Source: Streptomyces alboniger
GTDB taxonomy: Bacteria; Actinomycetota; Actinomycetes; Streptomycetales; Streptomycetaceae
Direction: 5' to 3'
Assembly (NCBI RefSeq): GCF_008704395.1
Contig: NZ_CP023695.1
Location: 6,324,001-6,388,000 of the forward strand
Length of the DNA: 64,000 nt
Shown here: positions 50,497 to 58,616 of the stretch, piece after piece
Position numbering within the stretch: position 1 is the stretch's first letter
Layout of the letters: each line of letters opens with the position of its first letter
The notes under the pieces: generated by a model
The model's input: the letters and a program-made list of their open reading frames with translations, nothing else
What the model was told of the DNA's origin: nothing
Database searches by the model: none
Program-made: the position numbers and the translations under genes

Positions 50497-53400
50497 GCAC
50501 ACTCCCCGACCCCGGCGCGCTCCTGGCGACGGACCGGACCGCCCTCACCCCGGGCGCGGTGAGGCGCCACCCGGCAGCGCTCACCGGTTCGGCACTGCTC
50601 ACCGGGCTCGCCCTGCTCGCCTGCTGCGGGCCATTGTTCTACCCCTGGGACCACACCGCTCTCGACCCCCTGGCCCTGCGCCGGCCTCCGAGCGGCAGCC
50701 ACTGGTTCGGCACCGACGGGGCGGGAGCGGACGTCTTCGCCCAGGTCCTGCGGGGGACCCGGAGATCTCTGGTCGTGGGCGTGCTCACCGCGATCCTCGG
50801 TACGACGGTGGCGGTCGTCATCGGGACAGCCGCGGGCTATCACGGAGGCCGACTGGACCGCGTGGTCCTCTCGTGCATCGGCCTCTTCCTGGTGCTGCCC
50901 GGGTTTCTGCTGGTCGCGGCGGTGTCCCCGGTCATCGAGGAGACGAGCTGGCTGCTGCTCGTCGTGTTCCTCACGGCATTCAGCTGGATGATCACCGCTC
51001 GGGTGGTACGCGACAGCACCCGGTCGCTGAGGGAACGCGACTTCGTGCGGGCGGCACGCTACCTCGGGGTGCCCGGCAGGACGGTGATCCGCCGGCATGC
51101 GGTTCCCTCGCTGGCCTCCTTCCTCATCATCGACGCGACCCTCCAGGCCGGGTCCGCCGTGATCGCCGAGGCGGGCCTCGCCTACCTGGGCTTCGGGGCG
51201 CGGCCCCCGGAGGTGTCCCTCGGGGCGGTCATCGCCACGGGCACGCCGAACGCGATGGCGTATCCCTGGCTCTTCTACTTCCCGGTGTGTTGTCTGCTGC
51301 TGCTGTGCCTGTCGCTCTTCCTGATCGGCGACGGCCTGCGCGACGCACTCGACCCGACGTCCGCGGGTACGAAGCGCCGACGAGGCACGTCCGCGGGCAC
51401 GAGGCACCGACGAGACGCCCCGGCGGGCGGCACTCCCGTCGCAGGCGGCCGGCTCCGGGCGGAACCCCCTACCCCATCCGACCCGCCCGTCCTTGAGGTG
51501 CGGGATCTCCATGTCTCCCTGCCGAGTCCCGGCGGCACCGTACACGCGGTCCGGGGAGTGTCCCTTCAGGTGCGGCCCGGCGAAGTCCTCGCCGTCGTCG
51601 GGGAATCCGGGGCCGGGAAGTCGGTGACGGCGTCGGCCATCCTCGGCCTTCTGCCCGAACAGGCCGACGTCCGCGGATCCGTGCTGCTGAACGGACAGGA
51701 CCTGACGGCCCTCGGCGAGGCCGGACTGTGCCGCATCCGCGGCAAGGAACTGTCCATCGTCTTCCAGGACTCGCACTCGTCGCTGACCCCCGTGTACTCC
51801 GTCGGATTCCAGCTCGCGGAGGCCCTGCGCGTACACAAGCGGCTGACCAGGACGGCAGCGCGGCAGCGGGCGGTCCAGCTCCTGGGGCTGGTCGGCATCG
51901 CCGACCCCGCGCGGCGGATCGACGCCTACCCCCACGAGTTGTCCGGCGGAATGCGGCAACGCGTCGCCGTCGCCATGGCCATCGCCCACGGCCCCTCGGT
52001 CATCGTCGCCGACGAACCCACGACCGCACTGGACGTCACCGCCCAGGCCCAGATCCTGGACCTCCTCGGCAGAGCCCGAACGGCCACCGGAGCGGCGGTC
52101 GTCATCATCACGCACGACCTGGCGGTGGTCGCGGGACTGGCTGACCGGATCCACGTCATGTACGCGGGACGCTTCGTCGAGGAAGGCCCCGTGGACGACG
52201 TCTACGAACGCCCCCGGATGCCGTACACGATCGGCCTGCTCGGTGCCGTGCCCCGCCCGGAGACCCGCCACCGCATCCTGACCCCCATCGAGGGCAGTCC
52301 ACCGAGTCCGCTCCGGACGCCGCGGGGCTGCCCCTTCGTGCCGCGGTGCCCGCTGGCCTTCGACGCCTGCGGTGAGGAGGAGCCCGTACTGGAGGTCCGC
52401 GACGGCGTCGGCCACGCGACCGCGTGCCTGCGCAGCGCAGAGTTCGAGCAGAAGCACGGGCCGGCCCTCACGGCGGCCCTGTCGACACCCTCTGGACCCT
52501 CTGTACCCAGTGTGTACGCGCCGCCGCCGCCGCGCGTCGAGCGGCCCGTCGTCCTGCGGATGCGGCGGGTGTCCCGCCACTACCCGGCCCGCCGGACGTC
52601 CTCCGGACGGGCCGGGGCCGGTCCGGTACGGGCGGTGGACGACGTCAGCCTGGACATCCGGGAAGGGGAGACGCTCGTACTCGTCGGTGAATCGGGAAGC
52701 GGCAAGACCACGCTGCTGAGACAGGTCGTCGAGGCGCCGCCGCAGCGGGGGCACGCGGCCGGGACGGTGCTGGTCGCCGGTCGGGACATCCGCGGCGCGT
52801 CGCCGGGCGAGCGGCGACTGCTCTGCCGTGAGGTGCAGATGGTGTTCCAGGACCCGGTCGCGGCGCTGGATCCGCGCATGACCGTCGCGGACATCCTCAC
52901 CGAGCCGCTGGCCACGCACGGCTGGACGCGCGACGCGAGCACCCGCAGGGCCGCCGACCTGCTCAATCTCGTCGGCCTCGGCGCGGAGCACCGGGACCGC
53001 TTCCCCGCCCAGCTCTCCGGAGGCCAGGCCCAAAGAGTCGGCATCGCGCGGGCGCTGGCCCTGCGGCCGAGGCTCCTGCTGCTCGACGAGCCCGTCTCCG
53101 CCCTCGACGTCTCGGCACAGGCGGCGGTGCTCAACCTGCTGCGAAGACTGCGGGCGGAGCTGGGCCTCAGCTGTCTCCTGGTCGCCCACGACCTCGCGGT
53201 CGCCGGCTACCTCGCGGACCGCGTCGCCGTCATGCACCTCGGGCGCGTCGTCGAGACCGGTGACGCCGACACGGTCCTCACCCGGCCCGGCCACCCGTAC
53301 ACCCAGGTGCTGCTCTCCGCCGCCCCGCGGCCCGAGCCGAGGCTGGAGCGGAATCGACCACGCCTGCCCCTGCTCGGTGAGCCCCTGGGACCGATGGACA

Positions 53401-53594
53401 TTCCCACGGGGTGCCGCTTCCGCGGTCGATGCCCCCGCTACGCGGAGCTGCCGAGCGAGCAGCGACGGCGCTGCGAGAGCGAGGACCCCCTGCCGTCGGT
53501 CCAGGCGGCGGAACACACCGTGGCCTGTCACTTCGCCGGGCCTCACGAGGCCCGCGACGGAGACCCCCCACAGCCATGGCCGAGCAGTCAGTAG
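50493..53594 (+). CDS. Fused peptide ABC transporter: DppC-type permease plus two ATPase domains
   Basis: 1033 residues in one frame. Residues 1-285 are a DppC/OppC permease (HWFGTDGAGADVFAQVLRG, FVRAARYLGVPGRTVIRRH). After a repeat-containing linker of about 45 residues, ATPase 1 (about 330-660) has Walker A GESGAGKS near 370, ELSGGMRQR and VADEPTTALD, with a Cys-rich C-terminal motif RGCPFVPRCPLAFDAC. ATPase 2 (about 680-1010) has GESGSGKTT near 732, LSGGQAQRVGIARAL and LLDEPVSALD, ending in GCRFRGRCPRYAE. These are normally three genes (dppC, dppD, dppF). All catalytic motifs are intact, so the fusion looks functional. Confidence 0.92.
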   Translation: MSTLPDPGALLATDRTALTPGAVRRHPAALTGSALLTGLALLACCGPLFYPWDHTALDPLALRRPPSGSHWFGTDGAGADVFAQVLRGTRRSLVVGVLTAILGTTVAVVIGTAAGYHGGRLDRVVLSCIGLFLVLPGFLLVAAVSPVIEETSWLLLVVFLTAFSWMITARVVRDSTRSLRERDFVRAARYLGVPGRTVIRRHAVPSLASFLIIDATLQAGSAVIAEAGLAYLGFGARPPEVSLGAVIATGTPNAMAYPWLFYFPVCCLLLLCLSLFLIGDGLRDALDPTSAGTKRRRGTSAGTRHRRDAPAGGTPVAGGRLRAEPPTPSDPPVLEVRDLHVSLPSPGGTVHAVRGVSLQVRPGEVLAVVGESGAGKSVTASAILGLLPEQADVRGSVLLNGQDLTALGEAGLCRIRGKELSIVFQDSHSSLTPVYSVGFQLAEALRVHKRLTRTAARQRAVQLLGLVGIADPARRIDAYPHELSGGMRQRVAVAMAIAHGPSVIVADEPTTALDVTAQAQILDLLGRARTATGAAVVIITHDLAVVAGLADRIHVMYAGRFVEEGPVDDVYERPRMPYTIGLLGAVPRPETRHRILTPIEGSPPSPLRTPRGCPFVPRCPLAFDACGEEEPVLEVRDGVGHATACLRSAEFEQKHGPALTAALSTPSGPSVPSVYAPPPPRVERPVVLRMRRVSRHYPARRTSSGRAGAGPVRAVDDVSLDIREGETLVLVGESGSGKTTLLRQVVEAPPQRGHAAGTVLVAGRDIRGASPGERRLLCREVQMVFQDPVAALDPRMTVADILTEPLATHGWTRDASTRRAADLLNLVGLGAEHRDRFPAQLSGGQAQRVGIARALALRPRLLLLDEPVSALDVSAQAAVLNLLRRLRAELGLSCLLVAHDLAVAGYLADRVAVMHLGRVVETGDADTVLTRPGHPYTQVLLSAAPRPEPRLERNRPRLPLLGEPLGPMDIPTGCRFRGRCPRYAELPSEQRRRCESEDPLPSVQAAEHTVACHFAGPHEARDGDPPQPWPSSQ

Positions 53595-53617
53595 TCACGT
53601 CTTCAGGAGGCGGCATC

Positions 53618-55345
53618 TTGCGCTCTTCCCGCACGGCACGTACGGCACACACGGCTCGTACGGCACATACGGCACGCACGCCGGTGATCGCGGTCGTGGC
53701 CGCGGCCGCGGTCTGCGCGTCACTCGTCACCGCGTGTTCGACTCGCGACGACAAGCCCTCGTCGGCAGCGCCGCCCGCGAGCCGGATCAACCCCGTGGAC
53801 CGCGCCGACCTGAAGAAGGGAGGCGTGCTCGACTGGCCCGTGGCTGTCATCCAGGAGAACCTCAACGTCCGGCACCTCGACGGCGGTCACGTCGACACGC
53901 GGCGCATCGTGGAGTCGATGCTGCCCGTCGTCATGAAGAGCGACGCCCGGGGCCGCGTCACCCCCGACCCCGACTACCTCGTGTCCGCCGCGTCCCGGAC
54001 GAGGGCCGGTCGGCAGCGCGTCACCTACCGCGTCAACGAGAACGCGCGATGGACCGACGGGTCGCCGATCACCTACCGGGACTTCCGGGCGAACTGGAAG
54101 GCGCAGAACGGCCGGGACCCCGCCTTCCACCCGCTTTCCCGCACCGGCTACGAGCTGATCTCGAAGGTGTCCGCGGGGCCCGGGGGAGACCGGGAGGTCA
54201 TCGTCGACTTCGCCCGCCCCTTCGGGGAGTGGCGATCACTGTTCACGCCGCTGTACCCGGCGTCCGTCATCGGTAAAGCCACCGGCTTCAACGCCGGATT
54301 CAAGGGCAGGGCCAGGGTCACGGCCGGACCGTTCAGGTTCGCCGGCCGGGACGAGACCGCCAAGACACTGACCGTGGTGCGCGACGAGAAGTGGTGGGGG
54401 GACACTCCGCTCCTGGACAGGATCGTGTTCCGCGCACTCGACCCGGCCGCCCACCCCGGGGCCTTCGGCAACGGCGAGATCGATCTCTTCGATGTCGGGA
54501 CCAGGGCCGCCGCGTACCGCTCCGCCCAGGACACGCCCGGCGCACAGATCCTGCGGGCCGCGACGCCGAGCCACCACCAGATGACCATGAACGGGCAGAG
54601 CCGAATCCTCAAGGACGTCCGCGTCCGGAGGGCTCTGGCACAGGCTGTCGACCGCCGCAGGATCGCCCGGGTAGCGCTCCAGGGGGTCGACTGGAACGCC
54701 CGACCGCTCGGAAACCACTTCTTCCTCCCCCAGCAGGACGGCTACCGGGACAACGCGGGCCAGGTCGGTACGTACGATCCCGCGGCGGCCCGCGCGGCGC
54801 TCGCCTCGGCAGGCTGGCGCCGCGAGGGCGCATTCCGCAAGAAGGGCGGACGGACGCTCGAACTGGACTATGTGTCCGTCAGCGGTGAGGCGGAAGCGCA
54901 GAACGAGGGACGGGTCATCCAGGCCATGCTCCGCGAGGTGGGCGTACGGCTGAAACTCACGTTCGTGCCGCAGAACGTGCTTTTCGAGCGCTATGTCATT
55001 CCCGGCAACTTCGACCTCGCCGTCTTCAGCTGGACCAAAAGGCCTTTCCCGGTGTCGGTGAGTCGCAGCATCTACGTGAAACCCAAGGGGAAGGACATCC
55101 AGTTGAACTTCTCGCGGACCGGGACCTCCCGGATCGACGCGCTGCTCGACAAGGCGGCGACCGAGACGGACAGGGGGCGGGCCGTCGACGTCATCAATCG
55201 GGCCGACCGCCTGATCTGGCAGCAGGCGGCCGCCGTCCCCCTCTACCAGGAGCCCGGCATCGTCGCGTCGAAGCGCACCCTCGCCAACCTGGGGGCCCAG
55301 GGCTTCACCTCGGTCGTCTACCAGGACATCGGCTTCACCGGGTGA
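53618..55345 (+). CDS. Peptide ABC transporter substrate-binding lipoprotein (SBP family 5)
   Basis: 575 residues. Export signal with lipobox LVTAC (Cys about residue 38), then a family 5 binding protein: VTYRVNENARWTDGSPITYRDFRANW is the classical signature, followed by KALVRRALAQAVDRRRIA-like VRRALAQAVDRRRIARV. It should present peptides or another ligand to the fused transporter. TTG 53618 is chosen because AGGAGG sits at 53605-53610; ATG 53576 lies in the overlapping end of the fused gene and has no site. The N-terminal RTARTAHTARTAHTART is encoded by tandem DNA repeats. Confidence 0.87.
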   Translation: MRSSRTARTAHTARTAHTARTPVIAVVAAAAVCASLVTACSTRDDKPSSAAPPASRINPVDRADLKKGGVLDWPVAVIQENLNVRHLDGGHVDTRRIVESMLPVVMKSDARGRVTPDPDYLVSAASRTRAGRQRVTYRVNENARWTDGSPITYRDFRANWKAQNGRDPAFHPLSRTGYELISKVSAGPGGDREVIVDFARPFGEWRSLFTPLYPASVIGKATGFNAGFKGRARVTAGPFRFAGRDETAKTLTVVRDEKWWGDTPLLDRIVFRALDPAAHPGAFGNGEIDLFDVGTRAAAYRSAQDTPGAQILRAATPSHHQMTMNGQSRILKDVRVRRALAQAVDRRRIARVALQGVDWNARPLGNHFFLPQQDGYRDNAGQVGTYDPAAARAALASAGWRREGAFRKKGGRTLELDYVSVSGEAEAQNEGRVIQAMLREVGVRLKLTFVPQNVLFERYVIPGNFDLAVFSWTKRPFPVSVSRSIYVKPKGKDIQLNFSRTGTSRIDALLDKAATETDRGRAVDVINRADRLIWQQAAAVPLYQEPGIVASKRTLANLGAQGFTSVVYQDIGFTG

Positions 55346-55355
55346 GCGGGCACGG

Positions 55356-57278
55356 TCACCGGTAGAGGGCGTCGAGTTCCTCGCGGAACCGCGCGTGCAC
55401 CACATGGCGCGCGACCTTCATGGAGATGGTCAACTCCCCTTCGTCCAGCGACAGGTCGCGGTCCAGGACCATGAACGCCCGCACTCGGTAATACTCTTGC
55501 AGTGTGGCGTTCGCGCGTTGGACCGTCCGCGTCAGTTCCCGCAGCAGGATCGGGTCGCGCACCAGAGGGGCCATGCCAGTGGGCAGTCGGCGTTCGGCGG
55601 CCCATTTCCCGGCGTACGGCTCATTGAGCGTCAGCAGGACCACGAGGTGCGGTTTCCCCTCTCCGTAGGCGACCGCGTGGGAGATCAGGGGATTTCCGCG
55701 CAGTTCGCTCTCGACGGGATTCGGTGACACGGCCACACCGTGGGAGAGCTGGATGAGTTCCTTCTTGCGGCCGGTGAGCGTCACGTACCCGTCGGCGTCG
55801 ATGCTGCCGAGGTCGCCGGTGTGCAGCCAGCCGTCGCGTACGGAACCGAACTCGTCCTCGTGGTAGCCCCAATAGCCGCGGAACACGTTGGCGCCCCGGA
55901 TCAGCACCTCGCCGTCGGGCGCCGTGGCGACCTCGACGCCGGGCAAGGGCCTGCCCACGGTCCCCAGCCGGTAGGCGTCCGGGGTGTTGGTGGTGGCCGC
56001 CGCCGCTGTCTCCGTCATGCCGTAACACTCGACGAGGGGAACCCCGCAGCCCAGGAAGAAGACGAGGATCTCCCGGGACACCGGCGCGCCCGACACCGTC
56101 ACCCTCCGCAGCGCGCCACCGAAATGGTCGCGGACCTTGGCGAACAGGGACTTCTCCGTGGCGTCGAACCACTCCTGGAGGCGGGGCGGCAGGGTCTCGC
56201 CGCGCCTGACGCGTTCCCGCGCGTCCAGTCCTGCCCGTGCCGCCTCGACGACCAGGGACACGTCCTCCTCGGGCCAGGAGGCGAGGACCGAGCTGTAGAT
56301 CTGTTCGAGCGCCAGCGGGACGAGCGGCAGGATCTGCGGCCGTGCGGCGCGGATCTCGTCCACCAGGCTGTCGTCGGGGCCGCCGCGCCGGAAGACGAGC
56401 GTGTACCGGGACCACCAGGCGAGGACCTGCATCAGCATCGCGATGGTGTGCGGACCGGTGACGACGAAGACGGTTCCGTTGGTGTGCTCCTGACCGCCCT
56501 CCGGCCGGGGCGGTGGCTGCGGGTGCGCCCGCAGGACGCTCACATAGTTGCCGTGGCTGAGCGCGCAGCCCTTCTTGGGGCCCGTGGTGCCCGAGGTGTA
56601 GATGATGGCCAGCAGGTCCTCCGCCCGTACCGCGTCCGAGCGCAGCCTCAGCTCCGCCGCGTCCACGTCACGTCGCCCCCGGGCCCGGAGTTCGTCGAGG
56701 CTCAGCGTCCGCACGGGGTGCTCGGCGGAGTCGGGGGACGAGCCGGCGGAGTCGGGCGGTGAGGCAGCGGCCGGAGCGTCGATCAGCACGGTGTGGCGCA
56801 GGTGCGGCAGACGGGGCCGGGCGGCTTCGACCTTCGCCAACTGCTCCGCGTCCTCGCACACCACCACCCGGGCCTCGCAGTCACCGAGCACATGGACGAT
56901 CTCCTCCGGAACCGTCGAGGGCAGCAGGGACACCACGACGAGTCCAGAAGCCGCGGCCGCCAGCAGCGTCGTCGTCCACTCGGGCCGCAGTCCGCTGAGC
57001 ACCGCCACCCGGTCACCCGGCGCAAGGCCCAGCGAGAGCAGGCCGCGCGCCGTGCCCTCACTCGCCTCCCAGGCCGCTGCGTACGTCATGTGGCACGGCT
57101 CGTCGGCGGGGCCGCGCCAGCGGATCGCGGCCGCCGTCGGCCACCGCTCAGCGTTCCGTCGTGCCAGGTGAGCCAGCGTCTCGCCGGTCCCGGGAGGGCC
57201 GCAGGGGCGGGCGCCCGGGGCGGCTCGGCCGTCCCTCGCGACCGGGGTGTCGCCACCCACGCTCAAACGGACGTTCAT
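55356..57278 (-). CDS. AMP-forming acyl-CoA synthetase/ligase (long-chain type)
   Basis: 640 residues. AMP-binding motif LLAIIYTSGTTGPKKGCALS (about 215-234), ECYGMTETAAAATTN, GWLHTGDLGSIDADGYVTLTGR and the hinge RKKELIQLSHG are present, so it adenylates a fatty or other carboxylic acid and forms the CoA thioester. The layout is that of FadD15/FACL-type enzymes. ATG 57278 has GGAG upstream and overlaps the stop of the regulator gene by 4 bp. It converges on the binding-protein gene with only 10 bp between stops and no terminator visible. The substrate and product are unknown. Confidence 0.87.
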   Translation of the reverse strand: MNVRLSVGGDTPVARDGRAAPGARPCGPPGTGETLAHLARRNAERWPTAAAIRWRGPADEPCHMTYAAAWEASEGTARGLLSLGLAPGDRVAVLSGLRPEWTTTLLAAAASGLVVVSLLPSTVPEEIVHVLGDCEARVVVCEDAEQLAKVEAARPRLPHLRHTVLIDAPAAASPPDSAGSSPDSAEHPVRTLSLDELRARGRRDVDAAELRLRSDAVRAEDLLAIIYTSGTTGPKKGCALSHGNYVSVLRAHPQPPPRPEGGQEHTNGTVFVVTGPHTIAMLMQVLAWWSRYTLVFRRGGPDDSLVDEIRAARPQILPLVPLALEQIYSSVLASWPEEDVSLVVEAARAGLDARERVRRGETLPPRLQEWFDATEKSLFAKVRDHFGGALRRVTVSGAPVSREILVFFLGCGVPLVECYGMTETAAAATTNTPDAYRLGTVGRPLPGVEVATAPDGEVLIRGANVFRGYWGYHEDEFGSVRDGWLHTGDLGSIDADGYVTLTGRKKELIQLSHGVAVSPNPVESELRGNPLISHAVAYGEGKPHLVVLLTLNEPYAGKWAAERRLPTGMAPLVRDPILLRELTRTVQRANATLQEYYRVRAFMVLDRDLSLDEGELTISMKVARHVVHARFREELDALYR

Positions 57279-57847
57279 ACCGCTCCTTCGTCGACATCGG
57301 CGTGGAGCAGATAGCCCCGCTGCCGCACCGTTTTGATGAACAGGCCGAGGGGGGCGACCCTGCGGCGCGTGCGCAGGATCCTGACGTCCAGCGCGTTGCG
57401 CCGACCGCTCCTGTCCTCGGGCCACACCCGCGCCGCCAGCACGTGCCGGCTGACCACCGAGCCGTAGGACTCGATGAGCAGACGCGCGATCTCGGCCTCG
57501 CCCGCCGCCAATGGCAGGTGCCGTCCGGCGAAACGCAGCACGTTCTGTGTGTCGATCGCCGGTCTGCGCTGCGCCGCTCTCGCCCGCAACGTCTCGCAGC
57601 GCACCCGCAACTCCCGCTCGTCGACCGGCAGTCGCACCCAGTCCTCCATCGGATCCAGGGTCGTCGGAGGCTGCTCGCCGGGGTGCACCAGGAGGAGCCG
57701 AGGCACCTTGCGAAGACGCAACTCCTCCACGACGTCGGCCTGTTCGGGCCAGCGCAGGGCCGGAACGCCACCGGTCGCCCGGTGGGCGCCTCGACGACCC
57801 GGCGGAGGCGGGGACGGGGACGGGGGTGGAGCGGGAAAGCGGATCAT
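57275..57847 (-). CDS. OmpR/PhoB-type winged-helix regulator with degenerate N-terminal domain
   Basis: 190 residues. The C-terminal winged helix (about 105-185) has LRFAGRHLPLAAGEAEIARL, GSVVSRHVLAARVWP, NALDVRILRTRRRVA and IKTVRQRGYLLHAD, the normal OmpR recognition region and wing. The N-terminal part (about 30-90) looks like a receiver remnant (PRLLLVHPGE) with no phospho-acceptor Asp, so control is unlikely to be by phosphorylation. It is coupled by 4-bp overlaps to both the HATPase gene before it and the acyl-CoA ligase after it. Confidence 0.78.
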   Translation of the reverse strand: MIRFPAPPPSPSPPPPGRRGAHRATGGVPALRWPEQADVVEELRLRKVPRLLLVHPGEQPPTTLDPMEDWVRLPVDERELRVRCETLRARAAQRRPAIDTQNVLRFAGRHLPLAAGEAEIARLLIESYGSVVSRHVLAARVWPEDRSGRRNALDVRILRTRRRVAPLGLFIKTVRQRGYLLHADVDEGAV

Positions 57848-58347
57848 GCGTCTTCCTGAGAGCTGGGGGACGTGTGTTCTTCGAGGGCGAACCAGGTCCT
57901 GGTGCCCTCCCGGGTCCGGTCGCAGCCCCACGCGGAAGCCATCGCCTCCACGAGGAGCAGCCCCCGGCCGCTCTCCGCCAGCTCCTCCGCGGGGGAGCCG
58001 GCGACCACCGGAATGCCCTCGCACCCCGGGTCGTCGACCGCGACGACGAGCGATGCGGGCCCCTGCCGGATGCTGACCTCGACGCTCTCCTCGGCCCGGG
58101 GGCCGGCCGCCGCATGCGTGACGGCGTTGGACAGCAGTTCGCAGAAGAGGAGTTCCACGGTGTCCACCTGGTCGCCCCACCCCCACTCGATCATGGAGCG
58201 GCGTACCCGATGGCGGGCGCCGGGCACCGCCCGGACCGACGCCGGAACTCTGAGCCGCAGGGCGCGGAAGTCCCTCGGCCGCCGCGTCTCATGGCCTGGC
58301 CCGGGCCGCAGTGCGACTGGGCCGGCGGTCTCGGATAAGGGAGCCAT
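57844..58347 (-). CDS. HATPase-domain regulatory protein (RsbW/anti-sigma type)
   Basis: 167 residues, a single GHKL ATPase domain. The N box FCELLSNAVTHAAA, the G1 box VAVDDPGCEGIPVV and the G2 region ESGRGLLLVEAMASAWG match Streptomyces RsbW-like serine-kinase/anti-sigma proteins. ATG 58347 is preceded by AGGAGG. It is the first gene of the operon with a winged-helix regulator and an acyl-CoA ligase, so it may regulate a sigma factor or act on the regulator protein; no sigma gene is adjacent. Confidence 0.83.
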   Translation of the reverse strand: MAPLSETAGPVALRPGPGHETRRPRDFRALRLRVPASVRAVPGARHRVRRSMIEWGWGDQVDTVELLFCELLSNAVTHAAAGPRAEESVEVSIRQGPASLVVAVDDPGCEGIPVVAGSPAEELAESGRGLLLVEAMASAWGCDRTREGTRTWFALEEHTSPSSQEDA

Positions 58348-58580
58348 CTGCGCCTCCTGTGGTCCGCTGGACAGAGCCTCACGGGCTCGCCCCTGTCGAC
58401 TCCCAGAGGACCGCGCGGATGGATACGCATTCAATGCGGGACGCCACCTAATCATCCGGCGGAAAGCATGCGTACCGAGGCCGGGCGGGGCCGTCAGTGG
58501 ACCTGTCGACGGACTGTCAGCGGGTCGCGCGAAGAGGGGCAGAACGCCTAAACTGCGTATCTGGCTGATGTTCCGGTGGG

Positions 58581-58595
58581 TGTGACTCGGTCACA
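58581..58595. promoter_or_regulatory. Inverted repeat TGTGACTCGGTCACA before the LAL regulator
   Basis: Perfect 6-bp arms around TCG, ending 21 bp before the GTG start. It resembles a CRP-type half-site pair but the centre is 5 bp (TGTGA-N5-TCACA), one short of the classical spacing. It could be an autoregulatory operator or a Crp-like site. Confidence 0.45.
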
Positions 58596-58616
58596 CCCTT
58601 CAGAGGGCGAGAACCG

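Noticed and set aside
50283..53546. 1087-codon minus-strand open frame opposite the fused ABC gene
   Set aside because: Antisense shadow; the plus strand encodes complete ABC motifs in order.
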